Shown here piece after piece: positions 16,994-25,550 of a DNA stretch of 64,000 bases. The DNA is from an uncultured Oscillospiraceae bacterium (GTDB lineage Bacteria > Bacillota > Clostridia > Oscillospirales > Oscillospiraceae), in NCBI GenBank assembly GCA_910587205.1, contig CAJULZ010000001.1, forward strand, positions 1 to 64,000, written 5' to 3'. Below the pieces are notes generated by a model that saw only the letters and a list, made by a program, of their open reading frames with translations, was not told the DNA's origin and did not search any database. The position numbers and the translations under genes are program-made. Within the stretch, counting starts at the first letter, position 1; every line of letters starts with the position of its first letter.

Positions 16994-17665
16994 ATGCCGA
17001 CCGACAGCTTAATCAACATTAACGGTGACAGCGTGCAGACCCTTGAGGTGCTGTTCCTCACCACGATGATCGCCCTGCTGCCCTCCATGCTGGTGATGAT
17101 GACCTCGTTTACCAGGTATATCATCTCCCTGTCCTTCCTGCGTACCGCTATGGGAACTCAGCAGACCCCGCCCAACGTGGTGATGGTGGGCATTGCGCTG
17201 TTTCTCACCCTGATTACCATGAACCCGGTGCTTACCCGCATCCAGACGGAGGCGTGGGAGCCGTATACCAATGAGGAGATCGGCCAGGAGGAGTTCATCG
17301 ACCGGGCGTCCCTCCCCCTCAAGCAGTTCATGCTGGACAACATCAAATGGGACACTCTGGAGATGTACTGTGAGCTGGCCCATATAGACGTGCCGGAGAC
17401 CCGGGCCCAGGCGGAGGCGGAGACGCCGCTGCGCCTCATTGTCCCCGCTTTTATGACCCAGGAACTGCAGCGGGCGTTCTACACCGGGTTCCTGCTGTAT
17501 ATCCCCTTCCTGCTCATTGATGTGATCGTGTCCTCCACACTGATGTCCATGGGCATGATTATGCTGCCGCCGGCCATGATTTCTACCCCGTTTAAGCTGC
17601 TCCTGTTTGTGTCTGTGAACGGCTGGGAGCTGATGTTCTCCACGCTGATCCAGGGCGTGAACTGA
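16994..17665 (+). CDS. fliP: Flagellar biosynthetic protein FliP
   Basis: FliP forms, with FliQ and FliR, the export-gate channel. The 223-residue protein has the family signature MMTSFTRYIISLSFLRTAMG near the start, a variable cytoplasmic loop, and the conserved LIVPAFMTQELQRAFYTGFL region, then DVIVSSTLMSMGMIMLPP and a last helix. The start at 16994 is chosen for a GAGGACAGG ribosome site and the usual short N-terminus. It has no obvious cleaved signal peptide, which fits Firmicute FliP. Confidence 0.96.
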   Translation: MPTDSLININGDSVQTLEVLFLTTMIALLPSMLVMMTSFTRYIISLSFLRTAMGTQQTPPNVVMVGIALFLTLITMNPVLTRIQTEAWEPYTNEEIGQEEFIDRASLPLKQFMLDNIKWDTLEMYCELAHIDVPETRAQAEAETPLRLIVPAFMTQELQRAFYTGFLLYIPFLLIDVIVSSTLMSMGMIMLPPAMISTPFKLLLFVSVNGWELMFSTLIQGVN

Positions 17666-17688
17666 GTTGACCCGAGAAAGGAGCCGCC

Positions 17689-17949
17689 ATGGATACCACG
17701 CAGACAATGGATTTGGTCCGGGATGCCGTGGGCATAGCCATCAAGCTGGCCAGCCCCATGCTGCTGCTGAGTATGCTGGTAGGCGTGGTGGTGGCCATTT
17801 TCCAGGCGGTCACTCAGATCCATGAGCAGACCATCTCTTTTGTACTTAAGCTGATTGTGGTAATTGGTGTGCTGCTCCTGGGCGGCGGCTGGATGCTGGA
17901 CACCCTACGAGATTACACCTATGAAATCTTCTCGCTGATCAGGAGCTGA
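17689..17949 (+). CDS. fliQ: Flagellar biosynthetic protein FliQ
   Basis: FliQ is the small two-helix subunit of the export gate. The 86-residue protein has two membrane helices (about 16-38 and 50-72) with the signature SPMLLLSMLVGVVVAIFQA followed by VTQIHEQTISFVLKLI. The length is normal. AAAGGAG precedes the ATG, and fliR begins 2 bases after its stop. Confidence 0.96.
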   Translation: MDTTQTMDLVRDAVGIAIKLASPMLLLSMLVGVVVAIFQAVTQIHEQTISFVLKLIVVIGVLLLGGGWMLDTLRDYTYEIFSLIRS

Positions 17950-17951
17950 AT

Positions 17952-18716
17952 ATGCTTGATTGGGCAGAATTGACGCTGTTCCTGTTTATCAATGCCCGTG
18001 TGAGCGGGTTCATCCTGTTCAACCCTATCCTGGGCAGGAACAACGTCCCGGCTGCGGTGCGCGCCGGCATGGCGTTGGTGCTGTCGGTGTTTGTGGCGTC
18101 CATAACCACCCAACAGGCTCCCGAACCTGTGGGGGTGGCGGAGCTGATGGTGCGTCTGGCGCTGGAGATGGGGCTTGGGTACCTGCTGGGGATGGCGGTA
18201 AACTTCTTTTTCTATATCCCGCAGCTGGCCGGGTCCATGATCGACACCCAGATGGGTATGACCATGAACCAGATGTATGACCCAGGCACCTCCGCCAATA
18301 TGTCGGTGAGCGGCATGATCTTGAATGCGCTGATGACCCTGCTGTTTTTCGCGGCAGGGGGACACCTGACCCTGATGCGAATTTTCCTTACGTCCCAGGA
18401 CATCGTGCCCCTGGGCGGTGTGCCCGTGGGGGTGCCCGCGTTGCAGTACCTGTTGGAGCTGTTTATTGAGTGCACAGTGCTGGCGGTGAAGCTGTGTATG
18501 CCCATTCTGGCGGCGGAGCTTATTGCGCAGGTGGGTATGGGGGTGCTGATGAAAGTGATTCCCCAGATCAACGTGTTTGCCATCAACATTGAGCTGAAGG
18601 TTATCGTAGGGCTGGTGCTGTTGTTCATGCTTATGATCCCCTTCAGCGAGTTTTTGATCCAGGTGGAGGCGTCTATGCTGGACAGCCTCCATCAGATTCT
18701 GGTGATAGCCGGATGA
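17952..18716 (+). CDS. fliR: Flagellar biosynthetic protein FliR
   Basis: FliR completes the FliPQR export channel. The 254-residue membrane protein has about six hydrophobic segments and the family patterns RVSGFILFNPILG near the start, GLGYLLGMAVNFFFYIPQLAGSM in the middle and PFSEFLIQVEAS before the end. The ATG lies 2 bases after fliQ. Its stop is followed directly by an ATG (18717) that opens a short frame leading into the flhB ribosome site. Confidence 0.95.
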   Translation: MLDWAELTLFLFINARVSGFILFNPILGRNNVPAAVRAGMALVLSVFVASITTQQAPEPVGVAELMVRLALEMGLGYLLGMAVNFFFYIPQLAGSMIDTQMGMTMNQMYDPGTSANMSVSGMILNALMTLLFFAAGGHLTLMRIFLTSQDIVPLGGVPVGVPALQYLLELFIECTVLAVKLCMPILAAELIAQVGMGVLMKVIPQINVFAINIELKVIVGLVLLFMLMIPFSEFLIQVEASMLDSLHQILVIAG

Positions 18717-18811
18717 ATGTCCAGCCCGGAACAATTAAGCGATCAACCCAGCCCCTTCCCACGCCCTGCTGAGGAAGCGGGCGCGACTGCGGCGGCAAGG
18801 GGGGATGGACG

Positions 18812-19882
18812 TTGGCCGAAGGGAATAAGACCGAAAAAGCGACACCAAAAAAGCGACGGGACGAACGAAAAAAGGGCAACGTCTTTATGAGCCGGGATGC
18901 GGTGGCGGTAGCCAGCCTGCTGGGCACCTTCGCCGTCTTGTGGCTTCTTACCGGGGCCTTTGCCGAGCAGCTTGGCGGGTTTATGAGGTTGTGCTTGTCC
19001 ACCATAGGGGAGGAGCCCCAAGAGGTGGGCAGCGTATCCGGTGAATTGGCGGTGCAGGCCATCGCAGTGGTGCTCCAGACTGTGGGGCCGGTGGTGGCGG
19101 CTGCGATACTATGCGCCGTGGGCGCGACCTTTGCCCAGACCCGGTTTCTGGTGAGTGGAGAGTCTATCAAACCGAAATTCAGCCGTCTCAGCCCGCTTCA
19201 GGGCATCAAGAGGCTGTTTTCCCTGAAAAGCATGGTTGAGACCTTGAAAAACTTGGTCAAGATCGCAATTCTGCTGGCCATTGTTTTTTTGAGCATCCGG
19301 GATATGCTTTTGGAGAGCTCCCGATATCTGTACACGGAGATAAACCCTGCCGTAGCCCACCTTGTGGAAGTGGCGGGGGGGATGGTGCTACGGATCAGCA
19401 TTGCCTTTGTTGTGGTGGCCGCCATGGATTTCTTCTACCAGTGGTGGGAGTACGAGCGGCAGATGAAAATGACCAAGCAGGAGGTCAAAGAGGAATACAA
19501 GCAGATGGAGGGCGACCCTCAGGTGAAGGGGAAGATCAAGGAGATCCAGCGCCGCCGGGCCCAGCAGCGGATGATGCAGCAGGTGCCTGGGGCGGATGTG
19601 GTTATCCGGAACCCGACCCACTTCGCCGTGGCCCTGCGCTACAAGCCGGACCAGGACGATGCCCCTATTATGCTGGCCAAGGGCCAGGATAACGTTGCTA
19701 TGCGCATCGTCCAGATTGCTGAGGAGCACAAGATCGCCGTGATTGAGAATGTGCCCCTGGCCCGGGCGTTGTACGCCCAGGCAGAGCTGAACCAGTTTAT
19801 CCCCCAGGACTTATACGGGCCGGTGGCGGAAGTACTGGTATACATCTTTAAGCTGAACGAGAAGAAGCAGGTTGTGAAGTGA
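18812..19882 (+). CDS. flhB: Flagellar biosynthetic protein FlhB
   Basis: FlhB is the export-switch protein that cleaves itself and changes substrate class after hook completion. The 356-residue product starts with EGNKTEKATPKKRRDERKKG, then has four membrane helices (about 25-210), and ends in the cytoplasmic domain with the autocleavage site NPTH (VVIRNPTHFAVAL). The TTG at 18812 is chosen: AAGGGGGG lies 8 bases upstream and no in-frame ATG precedes it. The 95-base gap to fliR is odd (see findings). Confidence 0.95.
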   Translation: MAEGNKTEKATPKKRRDERKKGNVFMSRDAVAVASLLGTFAVLWLLTGAFAEQLGGFMRLCLSTIGEEPQEVGSVSGELAVQAIAVVLQTVGPVVAAAILCAVGATFAQTRFLVSGESIKPKFSRLSPLQGIKRLFSLKSMVETLKNLVKIAILLAIVFLSIRDMLLESSRYLYTEINPAVAHLVEVAGGMVLRISIAFVVVAAMDFFYQWWEYERQMKMTKQEVKEEYKQMEGDPQVKGKIKEIQRRRAQQRMMQQVPGADVVIRNPTHFAVALRYKPDQDDAPIMLAKGQDNVAMRIVQIAEEHKIAVIENVPLARALYAQAELNQFIPQDLYGPVAEVLVYIFKLNEKKQVVK

Positions 19883-19918
19883 CGGCCGTATCCACACCCT
19901 ACCAGGAGGTAAGCGCCC

Positions 19919-22024
19919 ATGCTCAAGCGCGTTTTAAACAATAGCATAGCGCTGTTCGTGGTGGTTGTGGTTATGTTCCTGTTCGTTCCCCTGAACCCCA
20001 TGATTCTGGACATCCTGCTGGTGGTGAACATCGGGCTGTCCATTATGATCCTGATGATCACCATGAACATCTCGGATGCGCTGGACTTCTCCATTTTCCC
20101 ATCCCTGCTGCTGATTACCACCTTGTTCCGGCTGGGCATGAACGTGTCCAGTACCCGGATGATCCTCACCACCGGCGACCCCGGTGTGGTCATCCAAAAC
20201 TTTGGACAGCTCATCACCCAGGGGGATATTGTGGTGGGCTTCGTGATCTTCTTTATCATCGTGCTGGTGCAGCTTATCGTTATTACCAAGGGCGCGGAAC
20301 GCGTGTCCGAGGTGGCCGCCCGCTTCACCTTGGACGCCATGCCGGGCAAGCAGATGGCCATCGATGCGGATCTCAGCTCCGGCCTGATCGATGAACAGCA
20401 GGCCCGGATACGCCGGGAGAAGATCCAGAAGGAAGCCGATTTCTACGGCGCCATGGATGGCGCCACCAAGATTGTCAAGGGCGACTCCACCATGTCCATC
20501 ATCATCACGGTGATCAACCTGGTGGGCGGCCTGCTCATCGGCATGATCAGCCGGGGGATGGAGCCGATGGAGGCGCTGAGCAGCATCTGCATCCTCACCA
20601 TCGGCGACGGCCTGGTGTCCCAGATCCCGTCCCTGATGATTTCCACCGCCACCGGCATGATCGTCACCCGGTCGGTATCCGACGGCAGCCTGAACTTGGA
20701 CGTCTTGTCCCAGTTCAAGGCCCAGCCTCGGGCGATTATGACCACCGGCGTAGTGCTGCTGGTGCTGGCGGCCATCCCCGGCACGCCCACCGTCCCCCTG
20801 CTGGTGGGCGGGGCGGCCCTGCTGGGCGGCGGATTCTTTATCACCCGCCAGATGACGGCCCAGCGGCAGGCGGCGGAGGCCGCGGCCCAGGCCCCCTCCG
20901 AGCCTGCGGAGCTGGCCGCGCCCAGCGAGAGCGACTACTACCGCGACATCAACAACGTATATACCCTGCTGTCGGTTGAACCGGTGGAGATGGAGTTTGG
21001 CTACAGCCTGATCCCCATGGTGGACGAAAGCCACGGCGGCAAGCTCATCAGCCGCATCACCATTTTCCGGCGGCAATATGCCCAGGATATGGGTTTTGTC
21101 ATCCCCTCCATCCGCCTGCACGATTCCTCTGCACTGGGCACCAACCAGTACGCCATCCGCATCAAGGGCGAGGTGGTGGCCCAGGGCGAGATTCTGGTGG
21201 ACTATTACTTGGCCCTGGAGCCCCCCAATCCCTTGGGGGAGATTGACGGGATCGAGACCATCGAGCCCGCCTACGGCATCCCCTCCCGGTGGATTTTGCC
21301 GGAAAACAAGGAGATGGCGGAGATCTACGGATACAATGTTATCGACCCGCTGTCCGTTATGCTGACCCATCTGGCGGAGACGGTGAAAAAGCACGCCTAT
21401 GAGCTGCTTAATCGCGCCGAGACCATCCGCCTGATCGACAACTTGAAGCAGTCCGCCCCCGAACTGGTGGAGGAGGCGATACCGGGAATTATCCCCTATG
21501 CCAAGCTGGAAAAGCTGCTGCGCAACCTGCTCCAAGAGGGCGTGCCCATCAAGGACCTGAGCACCATCGTGGAGACCGCCGCCGACGGGTTTGCTCAGGG
21601 GCGGGATCTGGACATGGTGACAGAGCAGGTGCGCGGCGCGCTGGCCCGCACCATTACCCGCCGCTTCTGCGAGGACGGCCAGCTCCGGGTGATTACCCTG
21701 GATGCAGAGGTGGAGAAGCGCATCATCTCCTCCCTCACCCGGAACGAACAGGGCGTGTACCTGGCCATGGGCCCCGAGCTGATGCAGACCATTATCACCC
21801 AGGTGGCGGAGCACCTGAAAAAGTTCGGCGACCTGGCCCAGACGCCGGTCATCTTGGTCAGCCAGGTAATCCGGGGCTATTTCAGCCGGATGATTACCCA
21901 GTTCTACCCCAACGTATATGTGCTGTCCTTCAATGAGATCACCAACAGCGTGCAGATCCAGGCCCTGGGCAACATCGTATCCGAGGTTCCCGCCGTGGCA
22001 CAGCGAAGGGCGGTGAACACATGA
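19919..22024 (+). CDS. flhA: Flagellar biosynthesis protein FlhA
   Basis: FlhA is the largest export-gate subunit; its cytoplasmic ring docks chaperone-substrate complexes. The 701-residue protein has about eight membrane helices in the first 320 residues, the FHIPEP-family patterns (LFRLGMNVSSTRMIL; RFTLDAMPGKQMAIDADL), then the large cytoplasmic domain with RWILPENKEMAE and the C-terminal LLREGVPIKDL-like segment. AGGAGG precedes the ATG. The last four bases (ATGA) overlap sigD. FlhF and FlhG, often next in Firmicutes, are absent. Confidence 0.97.
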   Translation: MLKRVLNNSIALFVVVVVMFLFVPLNPMILDILLVVNIGLSIMILMITMNISDALDFSIFPSLLLITTLFRLGMNVSSTRMILTTGDPGVVIQNFGQLITQGDIVVGFVIFFIIVLVQLIVITKGAERVSEVAARFTLDAMPGKQMAIDADLSSGLIDEQQARIRREKIQKEADFYGAMDGATKIVKGDSTMSIIITVINLVGGLLIGMISRGMEPMEALSSICILTIGDGLVSQIPSLMISTATGMIVTRSVSDGSLNLDVLSQFKAQPRAIMTTGVVLLVLAAIPGTPTVPLLVGGAALLGGGFFITRQMTAQRQAAEAAAQAPSEPAELAAPSESDYYRDINNVYTLLSVEPVEMEFGYSLIPMVDESHGGKLISRITIFRRQYAQDMGFVIPSIRLHDSSALGTNQYAIRIKGEVVAQGEILVDYYLALEPPNPLGEIDGIETIEPAYGIPSRWILPENKEMAEIYGYNVIDPLSVMLTHLAETVKKHAYELLNRAETIRLIDNLKQSAPELVEEAIPGIIPYAKLEKLLRNLLQEGVPIKDLSTIVETAADGFAQGRDLDMVTEQVRGALARTITRRFCEDGQLRVITLDAEVEKRIISSLTRNEQGVYLAMGPELMQTIITQVAEHLKKFGDLAQTPVILVSQVIRGYFSRMITQFYPNVYVLSFNEITNSVQIQALGNIVSEVPAVAQRRAVNT

Positions 22025-22863
22025 GTGTGGGTATTGCGGAACGGGGCTACACCGAGGCCGAAATCGAGGCGATGGAAACGCAGGAGCTGCTCACGCGCTA
22101 TAAGCAGACGGGGGACGAGACGCTGAAATGGCCCTTGGTGCTGCGATATGAAGGGCTTATCAAAAGTGCCGCTCTCCAGATCCGCGGCGTGTACAGCAGC
22201 TTTGCCCAGGTGGACGACATCGTCAGCGAGGGCATCCTTACCTTGCTCAGTTCCATCGATAAATTTGACCCGGAGAAGGGCATCAAGTTTGAAACCTACG
22301 TAGCCAAGCGAATCCGGGGGATGGTCATCGACCTGGCCCGGAAGCAGGACTGGCTGCCCCGGAACATCCGCCAGCGGGCCAAGGAGATCGACGCGGCGGT
22401 GTCCAGCCTGGCCAACGAGCTGGGACGGTTTCCCAGCGACCAGGAGGTGGCCGACCGGCTGGGCATCCCTACGGATAAGTACCAGAAGGAGGCCGCCCGG
22501 GTGGCCCTGAGCAATACCCTCTCCCTGGACGCGCTGATGGACGCCCGGGATCTGGAGGGGTACCGGTTCGAGGTGTCCGACCAGGACCCCAAGCTCCAGC
22601 CGGAAACCGTGCTGGAGGATCAGGAACTCCAGCAGACCTTGGCTGAGGGAATCGCCGCCCTCCAGGAGAACGAGCAGATTGTTCTCTCCCTCTACTATGA
22701 AAAAAACCTTCACATGAAGGAGATCGCCCAGGTGATGGGAGTAAGCGAACCCCGTATTTCCCAGATCCACTCCCGTGCTATCCAGAAGCTGCGGGAACAC
22801 ATGGGCTCATACATGAGCAGTGAACCGCCCCCCAAAACCACCAAAAAGCGGAAGAAGGCATGA
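22021..22863 (+). CDS. sigD: Flagellar sigma factor SigD (FliA/WhiG family)
   Basis: SigD directs RNA polymerase to late flagellar and chemotaxis promoters. The 280-residue protein has region 2 (VDDIVSEGILTLLSSIDKFD and TYVAKRIRGMVIDLAR), region 3 (NIRQRAKEIDAAVSSL) and region 4 with the helix-turn-helix HMKEIAQVMGVSEPRISQIH. It begins in a 4-base ATGA overlap with flhA, so the two are coupled. Three SigD-type promoters lie in this window (fliD, flgM, cheA), and FlgM at 47777-48085 is the likely antagonist. Confidence 0.96.
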   Translation: MSVGIAERGYTEAEIEAMETQELLTRYKQTGDETLKWPLVLRYEGLIKSAALQIRGVYSSFAQVDDIVSEGILTLLSSIDKFDPEKGIKFETYVAKRIRGMVIDLARKQDWLPRNIRQRAKEIDAAVSSLANELGRFPSDQEVADRLGIPTDKYQKEAARVALSNTLSLDALMDARDLEGYRFEVSDQDPKLQPETVLEDQELQQTLAEGIAALQENEQIVLSLYYEKNLHMKEIAQVMGVSEPRISQIHSRAIQKLREHMGSYMSSEPPPKTTKKRKKA

Positions 22864-22869
22864 TGCAAG

Positions 22870-23619
22870 ATGTTTAAAGGCTTTTATAATCTAACCTCCG
22901 GGATGCTGACGCAGCAGCGCAACCTGAACGTGGTGGGCAACAACCTGGTGAACATTTCCACTGCGGGCTTCAAGGAGAGCCGTTATACCGCCACCACCTT
23001 TGACGACGTGATGTATAGCCGGGTGGGCAACGTGGAGAAGGTATATACGGAGATCGGCCGGCAGAGTTATATCCGGGCCAACAGCGAGATTTCCGTCGTT
23101 TATGACCAGGGTATCCCTGAGCCCACTGGGATCCCACTGGATTTTGCCATCATGGGGGAAGGGTTCTTTGCCGTCCAGAATGGAGACGGCGGGATTGCCT
23201 ACACCCGGGCGGGCAGCTTCTCCCTGGACGACGAAGGGTATCTGTGCTTCCCCGGGGTGGGGCAGGTGCTGGACCCTGAGGGGCAGCCGATCCTGGTCAC
23301 TACCGATAAGCTGGACGTGGACGCGCAGGGGAACCTGTTCACTCAAAACGGCGGCTATCTGGGCCAGCTGGGCGTCTACACCTTCGAGGACATGGACGCG
23401 CTGGAGCAGGATGACCGGGGCTTTTTCCTGGGCGATGGGGCGCAGCCTGCGGAAACCCAGCAGATTTTGTGGAAATATCTGGAGCGGTCCAATGTGGATA
23501 TGATTCGGCAGATGACGGAGATGCTCACCTGCCAGCGTGCGCTGCAAAGCGCCGCGTCGGTATCCAAGATGTACGACGAAGTAATGGGCCATTCCGCCAG
23601 CGATATTGGCCGGATGTAA
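22870..23619 (+). CDS. flgF: Flagellar rod/hook-basal body protein, FlgF/FlgG type (first copy)
   Basis: A distal-rod-type axial protein (249 residues). It has the axial N-terminus MFKGFYNLTSGMLTQQRNLN with NNLVNISTAGFKES, a middle DFAIMGEGFFAV block and the C-terminal RSNVDMIRQMTEMLTCQRALQ. All are shared by FlgF and FlgG. The name flgF rests on its place before a second, FlgG-like gene; the pair corresponds to FlhO/FlhP of Bacillus. It starts 6 bases after the sigD stop. Confidence 0.88.
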   Translation: MFKGFYNLTSGMLTQQRNLNVVGNNLVNISTAGFKESRYTATTFDDVMYSRVGNVEKVYTEIGRQSYIRANSEISVVYDQGIPEPTGIPLDFAIMGEGFFAVQNGDGGIAYTRAGSFSLDDEGYLCFPGVGQVLDPEGQPILVTTDKLDVDAQGNLFTQNGGYLGQLGVYTFEDMDALEQDDRGFFLGDGAQPAETQQILWKYLERSNVDMIRQMTEMLTCQRALQSAASVSKMYDEVMGHSASDIGRM

Positions 23620-23636
23620 GGAGGGCGTAACGGAAG

Positions 23637-24380
23637 ATGAACCAATCCTTTTATATCGGCGCCATCGGCGCCCAGCAGCAACTCCAGCGCCTGAACATCC
23701 ACGGCGACAACATCGCCAACGTGAATACCTACGGCTTCAAGGCCGACCGTTCCCGGTTCACCGCCCTGATGCATCAGAATCACCGGGGCGTGGAGGAGGA
23801 GCTCCCCATGGGCGTAGGCACCAGGCTGCTGATGACCTCCACCGACTTTTCCCAGGGCGCGCCGGCGGACTCTGGGCGCACCTTGGATTACTACATTGAG
23901 GGGGACGGTTTCTTTGGCCTGGTGGATCTGGCCACGGGGGATGTGTCCTTTACCCGGAATGGGGCGTTCTATATGTCGCAGCTGGAGCGGGCGACCGGCA
24001 GTGTGGACGAAAACGGCCAGCCTGAGATGGAGCTCGTATACTGCTTAGGGGACGGGGAGGGCCGCTTTGTGCTCAGTGAGACGGGCGGGTTGATCGAGAT
24101 CACCGACCCGGAGGAGAAGCTGCCTGTGGGGATCTTTGACTACGTCAATTACAATGGGATGGAGCAGATCGGTGATACCCGTTATCTCCCGGTGGATAAG
24201 AACGGCGGGCTAAGCTATGGCACCGGTATCCTGCGCCAGGGAATGGTGGAGCGCTCCAATGCCGACCTTGCCGAGGAACTGACCAAGGTAATTGAGTCCC
24301 AGCGGGCTTACGGTATGGCGCTGAAAATGGTCCAGACCTCCGATGAGATCGAGACTACCATTAATAACCTGCGCGGCTGA
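23637..24380 (+). CDS. flgG: Flagellar rod/hook-basal body protein, FlgG type (second copy)
   Basis: The second distal-rod-type protein (247 residues). It shows the axial start with NIHGDNIANVNTYGFKADRS, the central YYIEGDGFFGLVD block and the C-terminal ERSNADLAEELTKVIESQRA. The ending TTINNLRG is typical of FlgG. It is only moderately similar to the preceding gene, so the two are old paralogues rather than a recent duplication. AAGGAGGG precedes the ATG. Assigning F versus G between the two remains tentative. Confidence 0.87.
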   Translation: MNQSFYIGAIGAQQQLQRLNIHGDNIANVNTYGFKADRSRFTALMHQNHRGVEEELPMGVGTRLLMTSTDFSQGAPADSGRTLDYYIEGDGFFGLVDLATGDVSFTRNGAFYMSQLERATGSVDENGQPEMELVYCLGDGEGRFVLSETGGLIEITDPEEKLPVGIFDYVNYNGMEQIGDTRYLPVDKNGGLSYGTGILRQGMVERSNADLAEELTKVIESQRAYGMALKMVQTSDEIETTINNLRG

Positions 24381-24415
24381 GCCGGCGGGACGATTTGACG
24401 ACAGGAGGGAATGGA

Positions 24416-25042
24416 ATGGCGATCAAAAATTACGATGAGCTGAACTTGCTGGAGTTGGATACGCTCCGGGAGATCGGCAGCGTTGGTACAGGCAACGCCG
24501 CTACCGCCCTGTCCCAGATGTTGGGACAGCAGGTGCGCATCACGCTGCCGGAAGTGCGCATCATGGGTTACAATGAAGCCATTGAATGGATCGGGGGTCC
24601 AGAGGAAATTACTGCCGGGGTGCTGGTGAAGCTCAGCGGACAGCTGAGCGGGATCATGCTGTCGGTGCAGCCGCTGGAATTTGTAAATATTGTGCTGGAA
24701 AGCATAATGGGCCGCCGCATCGGTGGATATGAGGAGCTTTCGGAGCTGGAAAACTCCGCCCTCATTGAGGTGGGCAACATTATGATCTCCACCTTTATCA
24801 ACGCCCTGAGCGGCTTGGCCGGGATGGACGTGAACCTGACGGTGCCCGCTTTCACGGTGGATATGCAAGGTGCAATCCTGGCTGTGCCCATGGCGGAATA
24901 CGGGGGACAGTCCGATTATATTATGACCATCGGGAGTAACTTCGTATGCGACAACAGACAGGTTCCCTGCCGCCTGCTGATGTCGCCGGATCTCCGGTCA
25001 CTGAATGCTCTATTGAGGAAGCTGGGCGTAAGCGATGAGTGA
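24416..25042 (+). CDS. cheC: CheY-P phosphatase CheC
   Basis: CheC removes phosphate from CheY-P and is activated by CheD. The 208-residue protein has the two pseudo-symmetric helices of the family. The first reads LDTLREIGSVGTGNAATALS, where the catalytic Asn is replaced by Ser22. The second reads NSALIEVGNIMISTFINALS and keeps Glu and Asn. The ATG at 24416 is set by ACAGGAGGG 6 bases upstream. It overlaps cheD by 8 bases (ATGAGTGA), which suggests coupled synthesis of the two partner proteins. Confidence 0.94.
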   Translation: MAIKNYDELNLLELDTLREIGSVGTGNAATALSQMLGQQVRITLPEVRIMGYNEAIEWIGGPEEITAGVLVKLSGQLSGIMLSVQPLEFVNIVLESIMGRRIGGYEELSELENSALIEVGNIMISTFINALSGLAGMDVNLTVPAFTVDMQGAILAVPMAEYGGQSDYIMTIGSNFVCDNRQVPCRLLMSPDLRSLNALLRKLGVSDE

Positions 25043-25517
25043 AAAACTGATCATCGGCATAGCGGACATGAAGATGGCCAAAGGGGAGGGTATGTTGGTC
25101 ACCTACGCACTGGGGTCCTGCATTGGGATCTGCCTGCATGACCCGGCGCTGAAACTGGGAGCGCTGGTGCACATCATGTTGCCGCTGAATATGGAGACGG
25201 GGCGGAAAAACCCGATGAAATATGCCGATACCGGGATCAGGGAGACCTTGAAGCAGATGGAGGCCAAAGGCGCCAGCCGCTCCAGGATTACCGCCAAGAT
25301 CGCCGGCGGAGCAATGATGTTTAAGGATGGGGGCAGCGGTTCCTTGGGCAACATCGGCCAGCGGAACATTGAGAGCGTGAAGCTCAACCTGAAAAAAGAG
25401 GGTATCCGCCTGTTGAAAGAGGATGTGGGCGGTGCAGTGGCGCGTACATTGCTCTTTGACGTGAACAGCGGGCTGGGCTGCATCCGCTGTTATGGCCGCA
25501 AGGAACTGATTATTTAA
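25035..25517 (+). CDS. cheD: Chemoreceptor glutamine deamidase CheD
   Basis: CheD deamidates glutamines on chemoreceptors and, in Gram-positives, binds CheC. The 160-residue protein keeps the papain-like catalytic set: Cys29 in YALGSCIGIC, His46 in GALVHIMLP and Thr23 just before. The motif AKIAGGAMMF is also typical. It overlaps the 3' end of cheC by 8 bases. The length is normal. Confidence 0.96.
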   Translation: MSEKLIIGIADMKMAKGEGMLVTYALGSCIGICLHDPALKLGALVHIMLPLNMETGRKNPMKYADTGIRETLKQMEAKGASRSRITAKIAGGAMMFKDGGSGSLGNIGQRNIESVKLNLKKEGIRLLKEDVGGAVARTLLFDVNSGLGCIRCYGRKELII

Positions 25518-25550
25518 CAGCGTATAAGCTGAAAGGGAGTGTTGGCAATC

